Shown here: positions 8,204-16,920 of the stretch, one piece after another
Layout: each line of letters begins with the position of its first letter
How positions within the stretch are numbered: the first letter of the stretch is position 1
DNA from: Mariprofundus sp. KV
GTDB taxonomy: Bacteria > Pseudomonadota > Zetaproteobacteria > Mariprofundales > Mariprofundaceae
Direction of reading: 5' to 3'
NCBI RefSeq assembly: GCF_013387475.1
Contig: NZ_VWNB01000006.1
Location: forward strand, 62,001 to 126,000
DNA length: 64,000 bases
The notes under the pieces: generated by a model
What the model saw: the letters and a program-made list of their open reading frames with translations, nothing else
Database searches by the model: none
What the model was told of the DNA's origin: nothing
Translations under genes and position numbers: made by a program

Positions 8204-8776
8204 ATGCTAATGCTACGCCCGTTACTTATTCTGTTGATGATGTTCTCACTCTCAGGCTGTTTCGCAGCCGTTGTCGGTGGTACCGCCGCTGTTGGCACCT
8301 CGGTCAATGATGAACGCAGCATCGGCACCCAGCTTGATGATGCATCGCTGACCGCCAAGATTGATGCGCGTCTGATTGCCGAAAGGGATATGCCGTCACG
8401 CTGGGTCAGCGTGCAGGTGATTCATGGTGCCGCCACCCTGACCGGTCACCTGCCCACTCAGCGCCATATCGAACGCGCCATCTTTATCACCAAGTCGATT
8501 CGCGGTGTTCGTTCAGTGCATTCTGAACTGCTGATCGGCACACCCAGGATCGGTTCGATCATGGAGGACAGCTGGATCACCACACAGGTTAAATCCAAAC
8601 TGTTTAACGATGATCAGGTATCCGGTTATGCCATCAAGGTGGAGACGGTGAACGGCAAAGTATACCTGCAGGGTATTGTGAACGATTTTGTACAGCGCGA
8701 GCATGCCAAAAAACTTGCCCTGTCGATCCAGGGTGTTACCGCTGTCATTGATCTGATGCAGGTCGCCCAAAAATGA
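8204..8776 (+). CDS. dolP: BON-domain outer-membrane lipoprotein DolP
   Basis: The product has about 190 residues and a lipoprotein signal (lipobox LSGC). Two BON domains follow, at about residues 45-110 (LTAKIDARLIAERDM, HGAATLTGHL) and 122-188 (ITTQVKSKLFNDDQV, NGKVYLQGIV). This matches DolP/YraP, which binds anionic phospholipids and maintains outer-membrane integrity. I chose the ATG at 8204 because GGAG lies 8 nt upstream; the ATG at 8192 lacks a site. It keeps the yraP position after rsmI-yraN-SIS seen in gamma-proteobacteria. Its stop overlaps the next gene by 4 bp. Confidence 0.85.
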   Translation: MLMLRPLLILLMMFSLSGCFAAVVGGTAAVGTSVNDERSIGTQLDDASLTAKIDARLIAERDMPSRWVSVQVIHGAATLTGHLPTQRHIERAIFITKSIRGVRSVHSELLIGTPRIGSIMEDSWITTQVKSKLFNDDQVSGYAIKVETVNGKVYLQGIVNDFVQREHAKKLALSIQGVTAVIDLMQVAQK

Positions 8777-9246
8777 ACCATGCCGCCGAATGGGAGGCAG
8801 CTCGCAGCCAGGTTGCTGCATGGCGAGAGCAGGGTAAAACCATTGTCTTCACCAACGGCTGTTTCGATCTTCTGCATCCCGGCCACATCGACTATCTGGG
8901 CAAGGCCCGGGCCCTCGGTGATGTGCTGATTGTTGGTCTTAATGATGATGATTCCATTTCCGGACTGAAAGGGCCCAGCCGCCCGATTAACCCGCTGTCA
9001 GACAGAAAATGTATGCTTGCCGCTCTCAAAGCCGTGGATCTGGTTGTCCCCTTTGCTGAACAGACACCGCTTGAGCTGATTAAGACCCTGCTGCCGGATA
9101 TCCTTATCAAAGGCGGTGATTATACACCGGAAGATATCGTGGGCGCCAAAGAGGTTCGCGATAACGGTGGCCATGTTTCGGTTATCACCTTTGTTGATGG
9201 TCACTCCACCACCGCACTGATCAAGCGCATCCAGCAGCTCGGATAA
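8773..9246 (+). CDS. rfaE2: D-glycero-beta-D-manno-heptose 1-phosphate adenylyltransferase (stand-alone HldE C-terminal domain)
   Basis: The 157-residue nucleotidyltransferase has the HxGH-type motif in TNGCFDLLHPGHIDYLGKAR and the later STTALIKRI. It corresponds to the C-terminal half of bifunctional HldE and forms ADP-heptose from heptose 1-phosphate and ATP. The kinase half is not fused and is not seen in this window, so it must be encoded elsewhere. It overlaps dolP by 4 bp and shares the operon with gmhA. Confidence 0.88.
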   Translation: MNHAAEWEAARSQVAAWREQGKTIVFTNGCFDLLHPGHIDYLGKARALGDVLIVGLNDDDSISGLKGPSRPINPLSDRKCMLAALKAVDLVVPFAEQTPLELIKTLLPDILIKGGDYTPEDIVGAKEVRDNGGHVSVITFVDGHSTTALIKRIQQLG

Positions 9247-9328
9247 TTTTCTCAGATGCTCTCTGTTCAACAGCACCACTGAGCAACAAATAACTTGCTG
9301 TGCAATTTGTAATCGTCATCGTTAGCCA

Positions 9329-10498
9329 ATGAGTTCCAGGCTGAATATTGTCGCTGATGCCCACATCTGGGGGGTTGAATCCGCCTTCTCTGAACTGGGC
9401 GGCTTCAATGCCAAACTCACCATGTTAGAGAGCCGCGATATCACCCGTGAAGCACTGCTTGATACCGACATCCTGCTTACTCGCTCATCAACAAAAGTGA
9501 ATGCTGAACTTCTTCAAGGCACGCCCGTAAAATTCGCAGCTACGGCCACCATTGGCGATGACCACTACGACAAACAGTGGCTCGATGATAACGGCATTGT
9601 CTGGGCCAACGCAGCAGGTTCATCCACCGGCTCGGTCATCGAATACATGATCACCTCGCTTCTCCATCTGCATGTCAACGGATTGATCGCTATCCCTGAG
9701 AGCAGCATCGGCATTATCGGGGTTGGCCGCATCGGTTCAGTACTGGCAGAAGTGTGTGAAGCGATCGGCATGAAGGTGCTGCGCAATGATCCTCCACGCG
9801 CCCGCAGTGAGGGAAATGAGGGCTTTTCAACACTGGATGAGCTGCTTGAGCAGGCTGATATCATCAGCCTGCACACGCCGATGATTCGCGACGGAGAAGA
9901 TGCAACCGCCCACTTGCTTAATGCGCAGCAGTTCAACCGTTTCAAAGGTGTTGGCATCTTTAATGCCGCCCGCGGTGGCTGTGTCGACAATGCCGCCCTG
10001 CTGAAGTGGCTGGATGGGGACGCATCCAGATTTGCCGCACTGGACTGCTGGGAGTTTGAGCCCAGGCCCATGATCTCGCTTCTGCAGCACCCGCAGATGG
10101 CTATTGCCACACCCCATATCGCAGGCCATTCACTCGATGGCAAAGCCGCCAATACGCTCTATGTTCACCGGGCCCTGTGCCGCTTTCTGGAGCTTGATGC
10201 TGCATGGGATATGCAGGCGCGCCTGCCCTCTATACCGCCACCGCTACATGTCGACTATGCAGATGATCACTGGTTTTCACTCTATCGGGCTGCCAGTGCC
10301 CTCTACCCCATTATGGATGATCATGATTCGATGAAGGGGTGGGTTGAATGTACCGCAACTGAGCTGCCCCGCGCCTTTACCGGCTACCGCCGTCACTACC
10401 CTGTCAGACGCGCTTGGCAACACGCCTGGGTTCACTTTGACACAACAGATGCGATACTTCTGCAACTTGCAGATGCTTTCGGCATAAAAATTGTTTAA
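9329..10498 (+). CDS. pdxB: Erythronate-4-phosphate dehydrogenase PdxB
   Basis: This 389-residue D-2-hydroxyacid dehydrogenase has an N-terminal substrate part (LTRSSTKVN, ATATIGDDHYD). The NAD-binding core carries GIIGVGRIGSVLAEVCEAIG, and the catalytic region DCWEFEP with TPHIAGHS supplies the His. A C-terminal dimerisation extension follows, as in PdxB rather than in shorter relatives. It oxidises 4-phosphoerythronate in the DXP-dependent pyridoxal 5'-phosphate pathway. It lies 82 bp after the heptose gene and 9 bp before orn. Confidence 0.88.
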   Translation: MSSRLNIVADAHIWGVESAFSELGGFNAKLTMLESRDITREALLDTDILLTRSSTKVNAELLQGTPVKFAATATIGDDHYDKQWLDDNGIVWANAAGSSTGSVIEYMITSLLHLHVNGLIAIPESSIGIIGVGRIGSVLAEVCEAIGMKVLRNDPPRARSEGNEGFSTLDELLEQADIISLHTPMIRDGEDATAHLLNAQQFNRFKGVGIFNAARGGCVDNAALLKWLDGDASRFAALDCWEFEPRPMISLLQHPQMAIATPHIAGHSLDGKAANTLYVHRALCRFLELDAAWDMQARLPSIPPPLHVDYADDHWFSLYRAASALYPIMDDHDSMKGWVECTATELPRAFTGYRRHYPVRRAWQHAWVHFDTTDAILLQLADAFGIKIV

Positions 10499-10507
10499 GG
10501 TGATGCC

Positions 10508-11047
10508 ATGACAATAAATCGACACAATCTGGTCTGGATGGACCTCGAGATGAGCGGTCTTGATCCTGATCGCGAAACCATCCTGGAGATCGCAACCATC
10601 ATCACGGATGGCGAACTGAACATTATCGCTGAGGGGCCGAGTATCGTCATCCATCAGCCTGATGAGGTGCTCGATAACATGGATGAGTGGTGTACACAGC
10701 ATCATGCCCAGTCCGGACTGACAGCCAAAGTACGCAACTCCACCATCAGCATGCGCAAGGCAGAAACTCAGACGCTCAATTTCATCAAAAAATATGTGCC
10801 TGAACGCTGCTCACCGCTGTGTGGCAACTCCATTCATCAGGATCGTCGTTTTCTTGTCCGTTACATGCGCGAACTTGAGGGTTATGTGCATTATCGCAAT
10901 ATCGATGTCAGCACCATCAAAGAGCTTGGCCGTCGCTGGTATCCGAAGGTTCGCACCCCCCTGAAAGATGCTGAACATCTGGCTCTTGCAGATGTGCGCG
11001 AATCAATCAAAGAGCTGGCATTCTACCGCAACAACTACTTCCGCTAA
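10508..11047 (+). CDS. orn: Oligoribonuclease
   Basis: The 179-residue DEDDh exonuclease has motif I as VWMDLEMSGLDPDRETILEIA. Later come GNSIHQDRRFLVRYM (motif II) and HLALADVRESIKEL (motif III, with the His/Asp). It degrades 2-5-nt RNAs and pGpG to mononucleotides, which is essential in many proteobacteria and closes c-di-GMP turnover. AAGGTG lies 5 nt before the start, immediately after pdxB. Confidence 0.95.
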   Translation: MTINRHNLVWMDLEMSGLDPDRETILEIATIITDGELNIIAEGPSIVIHQPDEVLDNMDEWCTQHHAQSGLTAKVRNSTISMRKAETQTLNFIKKYVPERCSPLCGNSIHQDRRFLVRYMRELEGYVHYRNIDVSTIKELGRRWYPKVRTPLKDAEHLALADVRESIKELAFYRNNYFR

Positions 11048-11182
11048 GCGCAGTCAGTCCAAACAGTCTCTATCAAACGATCATGCATTAGAAAATGTGT
11101 GAATCGTCACAGCAACGCATCAAGTGCTGCTGATAATTCGCCATTCAATCAGCCACACTGTGTCTGAAAAGAGGAGTTATCT

Positions 11183-12625
11183 ATGTTATTGCGTCTGTTT
11201 TTTGCAACCTGTCTGACCCTGTCACTGTTAACAGCGGGGTCACTGCAGGCAACACCGATGGATGATGCCAAAGCTGCCATCACCGAAGCTGAAGCTCTAC
11301 GCGCATCGGAATTCGCACCTGCACACTTTAGCAGCGCCACAGCCAGGCTTGCCGAAGCAGAGAACCTGCTGGCCTCCCATAAGGATAGAGGCAGAGTGGA
11401 GATTCTTATTGATGAAGCAATCCTTGCTGCCAGAGAAGCATCAAAACTATCCGAGAAGTTCACCCGCAATTTCCCTGCACTGGTGGACTCACGTGACCGT
11501 CTGAAGCTTGCCGGTGACAACTATGTGCGTGATGATCTTGGTGAGCGCTCTGAAAGAGAGTTTGCCCGTGTCGTTGAAGCGGCAGAGAGCGGCAACCTTA
11601 AGAGTGCAAAACGGGAAGCCAAGATTGCCCGCCTCACCTTCCAGGCCGCACAGACTGTGGCCGCACGCGAACAGTTCGTTCGCCCTATCTCTAAAAGCAT
11701 TGCCGCCGCACGCAAGCAGAAGGCGCGCAACTTCGCCCCTGAAGCATTGAACAGAGCCACTCAGGCTCAGGCCAGCGTGGAAAAACTGATCAAAGCCAAT
11801 CCCGATGCACAGAGTGAAGCCTACTCGATCTCCCAGCAAGGAGAGCAGGCTGCTCAACACGCCATTCGTGTATCCAGACTCGGTACTCAGTTCGATCACA
11901 AACCAGCCACGGTAGAGTCATGGATTGATGCCAGTGATGCACGCATGGCCATCCTTGCCAATGCCCTTGGCCTGCAGCTCGATCGCTCCCAGAGCCCTGA
12001 AGTTCAATTGGCCCTGCTTAAACAGGCTATTGAAGATATGCAATCGGAGCATCTGGCTCAGATTGAAGATGCAGATAAACAGGTGCGCGAGCTCGGTGAG
12101 AAGCTGGCCCGTTATGAGGGTGAACTCTCCGACATGGCCGAAGTACGCCGTAAACTGCAGCTTAAACGTGAAGCAGAAGCCAAGATCAAACGCCTGACTA
12201 AACTCTTTGATCCTGCGATGGTGGAGATTCTGCTCACACCTGATGCCGATGTAATCCTGCGTCTGAAGAAGCTCAACTTCCTCAGTGGCAGTGCTGTGAT
12301 TCCACCTGAAGCCTATGTGATACTGGACAATACAATCAAATCGATCGAAATCTTCCCGGGTCGCGCTGTTCGCGTGGAGGGACATACCGACTTCATGGGC
12401 ACCAATGAGTACAATCAGGAGCTATCAGAGCGCCGTGCCAATGCCGTTCGTGACCACCTGCTACTACAGATGGAGAACAGTGAAAGCCGTGTCTCTGCTA
12501 TTGGTCACGGTGAAGAGAAGCCGATTGCCAACAATGAGACAGCCGCCGGTCGCACCAAAAACCGTCGCATCGATATTGTCCTGATCGCACCGACTGCACC
12601 TGCAGCCAGTGAGGAGCCACAATAA
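11183..12625 (+). CDS. OmpA-family protein with long helical DUF4398-like region
   Basis: This 480-residue protein starts with a signal peptide (cleaved near SLQATP). Several Ala/Glu-rich helical repeats follow (about 25-250), resembling DUF4398. A coiled-coil stretch spans about 265-340 (HLAQIEDADKQVRELGEKLA). The OmpA C-terminal domain (about 350-468) has the GHTDFMGTNEYNQELSERRA signature and NRRIDIV. It should span the periplasm and bind peptidoglycan through its C-terminus. It is a longer relative of the lipoprotein at 475-1131 but has no lipobox. GAGGAG lies 7 nt upstream of the ATG. Confidence 0.82.
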   Translation: MLLRLFFATCLTLSLLTAGSLQATPMDDAKAAITEAEALRASEFAPAHFSSATARLAEAENLLASHKDRGRVEILIDEAILAAREASKLSEKFTRNFPALVDSRDRLKLAGDNYVRDDLGERSEREFARVVEAAESGNLKSAKREAKIARLTFQAAQTVAAREQFVRPISKSIAAARKQKARNFAPEALNRATQAQASVEKLIKANPDAQSEAYSISQQGEQAAQHAIRVSRLGTQFDHKPATVESWIDASDARMAILANALGLQLDRSQSPEVQLALLKQAIEDMQSEHLAQIEDADKQVRELGEKLARYEGELSDMAEVRRKLQLKREAEAKIKRLTKLFDPAMVEILLTPDADVILRLKKLNFLSGSAVIPPEAYVILDNTIKSIEIFPGRAVRVEGHTDFMGTNEYNQELSERRANAVRDHLLLQMENSESRVSAIGHGEEKPIANNETAAGRTKNRRIDIVLIAPTAPAASEEPQ

Positions 12626-12633
12626 AACTGTGG

Positions 12634-12663
12634 TTGGCAGGCAACAGATAGATGGCCTACACT
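12634..12663 (+). promoter_or_regulatory. Predicted sigma70 promoter of the 70-residue protein gene
   Basis: TTGGCA (12634-12639) and TACACT (12658-12663) are separated by 18 bp. The predicted start of transcription falls at about 12670, where an imperfect palindrome begins. Confidence 0.5.
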
Positions 12664-12669
12664 AGTAGT

Positions 12670-12689
12670 GAAGTCAGTTCACTGATTTC
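12670..12689. promoter_or_regulatory. Operator-like palindrome at the predicted transcription start
   Basis: gaagtcagt and actgatttc form an inverted repeat with 8 of 9 positions pairing (one G-T) around tc. Its position at +1 of the predicted promoter would suit a repressor site or a 5' hairpin in the mRNA. Confidence 0.4.
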
Positions 12690-12706
12690 AACTACAGGAG
12701 GCTGAT

Positions 12707-12919
12707 ATGTTCCTGAAAAATGCAAGAAACGGCGATCTGGCCGAGGTAGTCAATGTGAGTGAGTTAATCGATCCCAACGCTTCCTCAGTCACCGTTCGCT
12801 ACCACGCTGGTGAAGAGGCTGGTGATCCCATGGAAGTTGAAAAATCCGGAATGGTCTTCCCATCCGGCGAAGCACTACCTAAATGCTGGCTTGATCCGCA
12901 CTACAGAGCCAGCTTCTGA
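12707..12919 (+). CDS. Conserved small protein, often mislabelled acetyltransferase
   Basis: The 70-residue soluble protein has a pattern I recognise from short conserved proteins of proteobacteria: NGDLAEVVNVSELIDP near the start, then HAGEE, and FPSGEALPKCWLDPHYR at the end. Homologues are sometimes labelled acetyltransferase, but nothing of that fold can fit in this length. Function is unknown. It has a strong ribosome binding site (caggagg, 7 nt before ATG), its own promoter and a terminator, so it is monocistronic. Confidence 0.72.
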   Translation: MFLKNARNGDLAEVVNVSELIDPNASSVTVRYHAGEEAGDPMEVEKSGMVFPSGEALPKCWLDPHYRASF

Positions 12920-12943
12920 TCAGAAGCCTTAACCGCAAACAAA

Positions 12944-12977
12944 AACAGCAGCTCTTAACCCGGCTGCTGTTTTTTTA
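12944..12977 (+). terminator. Rho-independent terminator of the small protein gene
   Basis: A 9-bp stem (aacagcagc with gctgctgtt) is followed by a T7 run, 25 nt after the stop codon. Confidence 0.88.
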
Positions 12978-13070
12978 TCATAATTAACTCAATACCTCCG
13001 TCGACCATTCTCCAGTGTCAAACCCAACCCATCGCAGAGAATAGAATCACGATATCTTTCGTTAATCAGC

Positions 13071-13553
13071 TTATCCTTTGAAATTTGCGATGGCGTATTC
13101 AGTCATCTTTTCAACTGCAAGATCAATGGCACTTTCAAATGACCCCCCAAAAAAACCCCCGCTTATAACAGCATCGGTCTGCATGGAACTAAGTTTATTA
13201 CCATTTTCATCATAAAAGTCTGCCTGAATCAACAGAGTGCCTTGTCCCCAGTTACCAATACCGCCACCCATATATCGCTTGAAACGACTACCTTCATCAA
13301 AGCTGATAAACCGGTACTCCAATCTTAGCTTATTTCCGTTGGCAAATGACTTATGCACTTCAGATCGTAGTCTTTTATCAAAATAAGCCACAAATTCATC
13401 TGGCACTTGAACTGTTGAGTTGGCCTTGGTGACCTCAATTACATCTGTTTTATATATTGTTGTTGTCGGTTCAGTAACAATATTTCTGGCACTACCGCAA
13501 CCTGCAAGCATGATTGATGCTGTGACCAAGCAAAAAAACAATCCTCTTTTCAT
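13071..13553 (-). CDS. DUF4410-like lipoprotein
   Basis: This predicted lipoprotein of 160 residues has its lipobox at MLAGC. A central GGGIGNWGQGTLLIQADFYD region and a C-terminal Gly-rich loop (ISGGFFGGSFESAI) before an amphipathic helix resemble DUF4410 lipoproteins, whose function is unknown. I chose the ATG at 13553 because GGAGAG lies 5 nt upstream; the frame extends to 13658 but without a signal peptide start. The gene is visibly more AT-rich than its neighbours and is flanked by AT-rich spacers, hinting at separate acquisition. Confidence 0.65.
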   Translation of the reverse strand: MKRGLFFCLVTASIMLAGCGSARNIVTEPTTTIYKTDVIEVTKANSTVQVPDEFVAYFDKRLRSEVHKSFANGNKLRLEYRFISFDEGSRFKRYMGGGIGNWGQGTLLIQADFYDENGNKLSSMQTDAVISGGFFGGSFESAIDLAVEKMTEYAIANFKG

Positions 13554-13757
13554 CTGCTCTCTCCAATTAACTTTATTCTTTTTGGCATGATAAGTGACGA
13601 ACGTAATCATTCCTGATGAGAAGAATAGTTGAATAGAAAACGATTGTATGTCCCCCAAATGGGGGACAAGCTGATCAACAGTTACTTGCTGTAGAAATCA
13701 ATGTACGAATTTACCCAGACCCTCTTCGAGGGAGGTCGTGGGCTGGAGCCGCTCAGA

Positions 13758-15128
13758 TCAGGCTTTTTTCCAGGTGGTTCCGGCAGCGGTATCCTCCAGC
13801 ACGATACCCTCTGCGGCCAGTTCATTGCGGATGGCATCAGCTCGGGCGAAGTCACGGGCTTTCTTGGCTTCTGCACGTTCAGCGATCAGTGCGTCGATCC
13901 GATCAGTATCGGATTCACCACCCTGGAACCACTCATTCACATCATGCCGGGCAATGCCGAGCAATTTGGTGATGGCGGTAAACTGGCCGATAAGCTCAGC
14001 AACATCAGATTTTTCATTGAGTCCTTTATTCAGCGCACGACTCAGATCAAACAGTACCGCCAGTGCTTCAGTGGTGTTGAAATCATCATTCATCGCATCA
14101 ACAAAACGCGCAGGTAGTGCAGCATCTACAATAGCTGCAGTCTCAGCAATGCGTTTTCTTGTCTCATAGATGCGGTCGAGTGCTGTTTTAGCCTCATCAA
14201 GTGCCCGGTCTGAGAAATCCAGAGGCGAGCGGTAGTGGGTGCCGAGCATAAACATACGCAACACTTCAGGATGATAGGTTTTCAGTACTTCGCGGATGGT
14301 GAAGAAGTTGCCGAGTGACTTGGACATCTTCTCGGAGTTGATATTCACAAAGCCGTTATGCAGCCAGTAGCGGGCAAAGTTGCCGTCGTTGGCAGCACAG
14401 GCCTGCGCTATCTCATTCTCATGATGCGGAAATTTCAGATCCATGCCGCCACCATGAATATCGAAGGTGGAGCCCAGGTGTGAACAGCTCATCGCTGAGC
14501 ACTCAATATGCCAGCCGGGGCGGCCACGGCCCCACGGAGAGTCCCATGCCGGCTCTTCAGGTTTAGCCATCTTCCAAAGCACAAAATCGAGCGGGTCACG
14601 TTTTGTATTATCCACATCAACACGACTGCCCGACTCCAGATCATCAATGTTTTTTCCTGACAATTTACCGTAAGCAGCGAACTCACGCACCGCATAGAGC
14701 ACATCACCGGAAGCGGAGACATAAGCACAACCGCGCTGCACAAGTGCCTCGATCATGGCAATCATCTCATCCATATGGGCAGTGGCACGCGGTTCATGGG
14801 TAGGCCGATCACAGCCCAGCGCATCAGCATCCTCGTAAAAGGCTGCAATCATCTCGTTGGTAAGCTGATCAATAGCAATGCCACGCTCAGCCGCACGGGC
14901 AATAATTTTATCATCTACATCGGTGAAGTTACGCACATAGTCGACGTCATATCCGATCTGCTTCAGCCAGCGGTTGATGATATCAAAGACGATCATCACG
15001 CGGGCATGGCCGACATGGCAGTAGTCATAAACCGTTACACCGCAGACATACATGCCTACCTTGCCCTCAACCAGAGGTGTGAACGTCTCCTTATTACGAC
15101 TGATCGTATTATATACCTGTAAACTCAT
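13758..15128 (-). CDS. cysS: Cysteinyl-tRNA synthetase
   Basis: This is a 456-residue class I synthetase. Zn-binding starts at CGVTVYD, the HIGH motif is HVGH at about residue 37, and WHIECSAM and HHENEIAQ contribute Zn and substrate ligands. KMSKS is exact in EKMSKSLGNFFTI. It charges tRNA-Cys. The start overlaps the gltX stop by 4 bp, so both synthetases are translated from one message. Confidence 0.95.
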   Translation of the reverse strand: MSLQVYNTISRNKETFTPLVEGKVGMYVCGVTVYDYCHVGHARVMIVFDIINRWLKQIGYDVDYVRNFTDVDDKIIARAAERGIAIDQLTNEMIAAFYEDADALGCDRPTHEPRATAHMDEMIAMIEALVQRGCAYVSASGDVLYAVREFAAYGKLSGKNIDDLESGSRVDVDNTKRDPLDFVLWKMAKPEEPAWDSPWGRGRPGWHIECSAMSCSHLGSTFDIHGGGMDLKFPHHENEIAQACAANDGNFARYWLHNGFVNINSEKMSKSLGNFFTIREVLKTYHPEVLRMFMLGTHYRSPLDFSDRALDEAKTALDRIYETRKRIAETAAIVDAALPARFVDAMNDDFNTTEALAVLFDLSRALNKGLNEKSDVAELIGQFTAITKLLGIARHDVNEWFQGGESDTDRIDALIAERAEAKKARDFARADAIRNELAAEGIVLEDTAAGTTWKKA

Positions 15129-16561
15129 GATCCCGCCTGCCCCTCTAAACAGAGATGTTTCGCACCCTCAAGTCTGGCCACAATATTTTCACTACCGAGA
15201 AATGCCACCACATCACTCATCTCAGGCCCGTGTAGTGCACCGCTGAGTGCGACTCGCAGCGGCATAAACAGCGCCTTACCTTTACAGCCGGTTTTCTCTT
15301 TCACACCTGCAGTCAATCCCTGCCAACTCTGCGCATCAACGGATTGCCATACATCCAGTGCATGCTGATAAAATTCAGCACCCGCTTCGCAAAGTACAGG
15401 CAGAGCCTCAGCCTCCAGTGGCGCATCAATATCAAGCAGCCGCTGAAACAGTGCAGCATCACTGGCGCGTTCAAGATTTCTCTCAATCAGGGCGGCAAAC
15501 TCAACCAGTCGCTGCGGATGCACCTCCGGTACAAATGGTCTGATCATCGGAATCAGAAGTTCACTATCAAGCTCATGCAGCAGGCGTGTATGCCATCGCC
15601 ACATCTCATCATCCGACCAGCGTACCGAGCTGGTTGAGACGTGTTCAGCATCAAAATGGGCAGCAATGGCCGCTGAATCGTGCAGAGTATCGGGCATATT
15701 CGGGTGTCCGAGTCTGGCCATCGTCTGCACCAGTGCGGCAGGAATAAGTCCCTCTTCGCGCAGTTCAGCGACTGAGTGGCTACCACTGCGTTTGGATAGC
15801 TTTGCCCCATCCTGACCGAGCAGTAACCCGTGATGAAAATAGATCGGCGGCTGATAACCGAGACTGCTGAGTAACCAGACCTGATAGGCGGAGTTGGTCA
15901 GGTGATCATCGCCGCGCAGTACGTGCGTGATACCATCAACAGCATCATCCACAGCATTGGGCAGCAGGAAGGTGAAGCTGCCATCAGAACGCACCACTAC
16001 CGGATCATCAAGATCACGCCGGGCAAAGGTGACATCGCCATGCAGAGCATCAGGTACAATCACTTCACCCTCTTCGGCATGGATCGCCAGGCGCCAGACA
16101 AAGGGTTCACTAGCGGCACGCTCGGCTACCTGCTCAGCATCGAGATGCCGACAACGACCGGCATAACGGGGTGGCAGACCACGGGATGTAGCAAGTTTGC
16201 GGTCGAGATTGAGTTTGGATTCACTGCAGAAACAGCGATAGGCCAATCCCCTGGCAGCCAGCCTCTCAAGGGCATCAGCGTGTTTGGCGGCATGCTCAGA
16301 CTGAAACAGCACATCACCATGCCAATCCACACCCAGCCAGCTCAGATCCGCTTTAATCGCCTCGATATATTCAATTTGTGAACGATCCTGATCGGTATCT
16401 TCGAAGCGCAGCAGAAAAGAGCCGCCATGTTTGCGGGCATAGAGCCAGTTGAGCAGCGCAGTACGCACATTACCCAGATGCAGCAGCCCTGTCGGTGATG
16501 GTGCAAAGCGGGTGGTTACCTGTAAGGCGTTAGGGGCGAGGGGTGAGGCGACATGGCTCAC
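15125..16561 (-). CDS. gltX: Glutamyl-tRNA synthetase
   Basis: This 478-residue class I synthetase has TRFAPSPTGLLHLGNVRTAL (HIGH variant HLGN) near the N-terminus. FCSESKLNLDRKLA carries a reduced Zn-region, and the KMSKS equivalent is AKLSKRSGS. GTG is the likely start, because it overlaps the stop of the S23-family gene by 4 bp (GTGA). The N-terminal dozen residues before VTTRFAPS are unconserved. Confidence 0.93.
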   Translation of the reverse strand: MSHVASPLAPNALQVTTRFAPSPTGLLHLGNVRTALLNWLYARKHGGSFLLRFEDTDQDRSQIEYIEAIKADLSWLGVDWHGDVLFQSEHAAKHADALERLAARGLAYRCFCSESKLNLDRKLATSRGLPPRYAGRCRHLDAEQVAERAASEPFVWRLAIHAEEGEVIVPDALHGDVTFARRDLDDPVVVRSDGSFTFLLPNAVDDAVDGITHVLRGDDHLTNSAYQVWLLSSLGYQPPIYFHHGLLLGQDGAKLSKRSGSHSVAELREEGLIPAALVQTMARLGHPNMPDTLHDSAAIAAHFDAEHVSTSSVRWSDDEMWRWHTRLLHELDSELLIPMIRPFVPEVHPQRLVEFAALIERNLERASDAALFQRLLDIDAPLEAEALPVLCEAGAEFYQHALDVWQSVDAQSWQGLTAGVKEKTGCKGKALFMPLRVALSGALHGPEMSDVVAFLGSENIVARLEGAKHLCLEGQAGS

Positions 16562-16920
16562 GCATCACCTCTTTTTTGAAGCGAATTAATCAGGCCACCG
16601 AGCAAACCAAACAGTATATTCATCTCATCCATCACTTTTTCCATGTTTGAAACATACCCCAGACGCTGAGCGATCAGCAATTGTGTTTCAATCTCACACA
16701 ATGAACCACGTGCGATATAGAGAAACCTGAGAAACTCCTTTTCTCCACTTCGTCCTGCTCCCTCTGCAATGTTACTTGGCACTGAAACAGCTGCCCTCTC
16801 TATTTGAGAAGTCAGACCGAATTTCTCATGATCCGGAAAACCCGAGGTGATCTGATAAACAGTTTCAACAAAGTTCATGGCTTCCTGCCATGCACGTAAC
16901 TCATGATGAGAGCGTTTCAC
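16558..16920 (-). CDS. Four-helix-bundle (S23/IVP family) protein
   Basis: The 120-residue protein has the signature of the S23 or intervening-sequence protein family: LRAWQEAMNFVETVYQIT, FGLTSQIERAAVSVPSNIAE and a LYIARGSLCEIETQL helix. Relatives are encoded inside 23S rRNA intervening sequences or, as Avd, in diversity-generating retroelements. Stand-alone copies are common and of unknown function. It is inserted between ftsB and gltX and overlaps both neighbours by 4 bp. No reverse transcriptase or variable repeat is nearby. Confidence 0.85.
   Translation of the reverse strand: MKRSHHELRAWQEAMNFVETVYQITSGFPDHEKFGLTSQIERAAVSVPSNIAEGAGRSGEKEFLRFLYIARGSLCEIETQLLIAQRLGYVSNMEKVMDEMNILFGLLGGLINSLQKRGDA

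Noticed and set aside
16558-16920. Diversity-generating retroelement suggested by the Avd/S23-like protein
   Set aside because: No reverse transcriptase, template repeat or variable repeat is present nearby; the protein is best called a stand-alone S23-family member.
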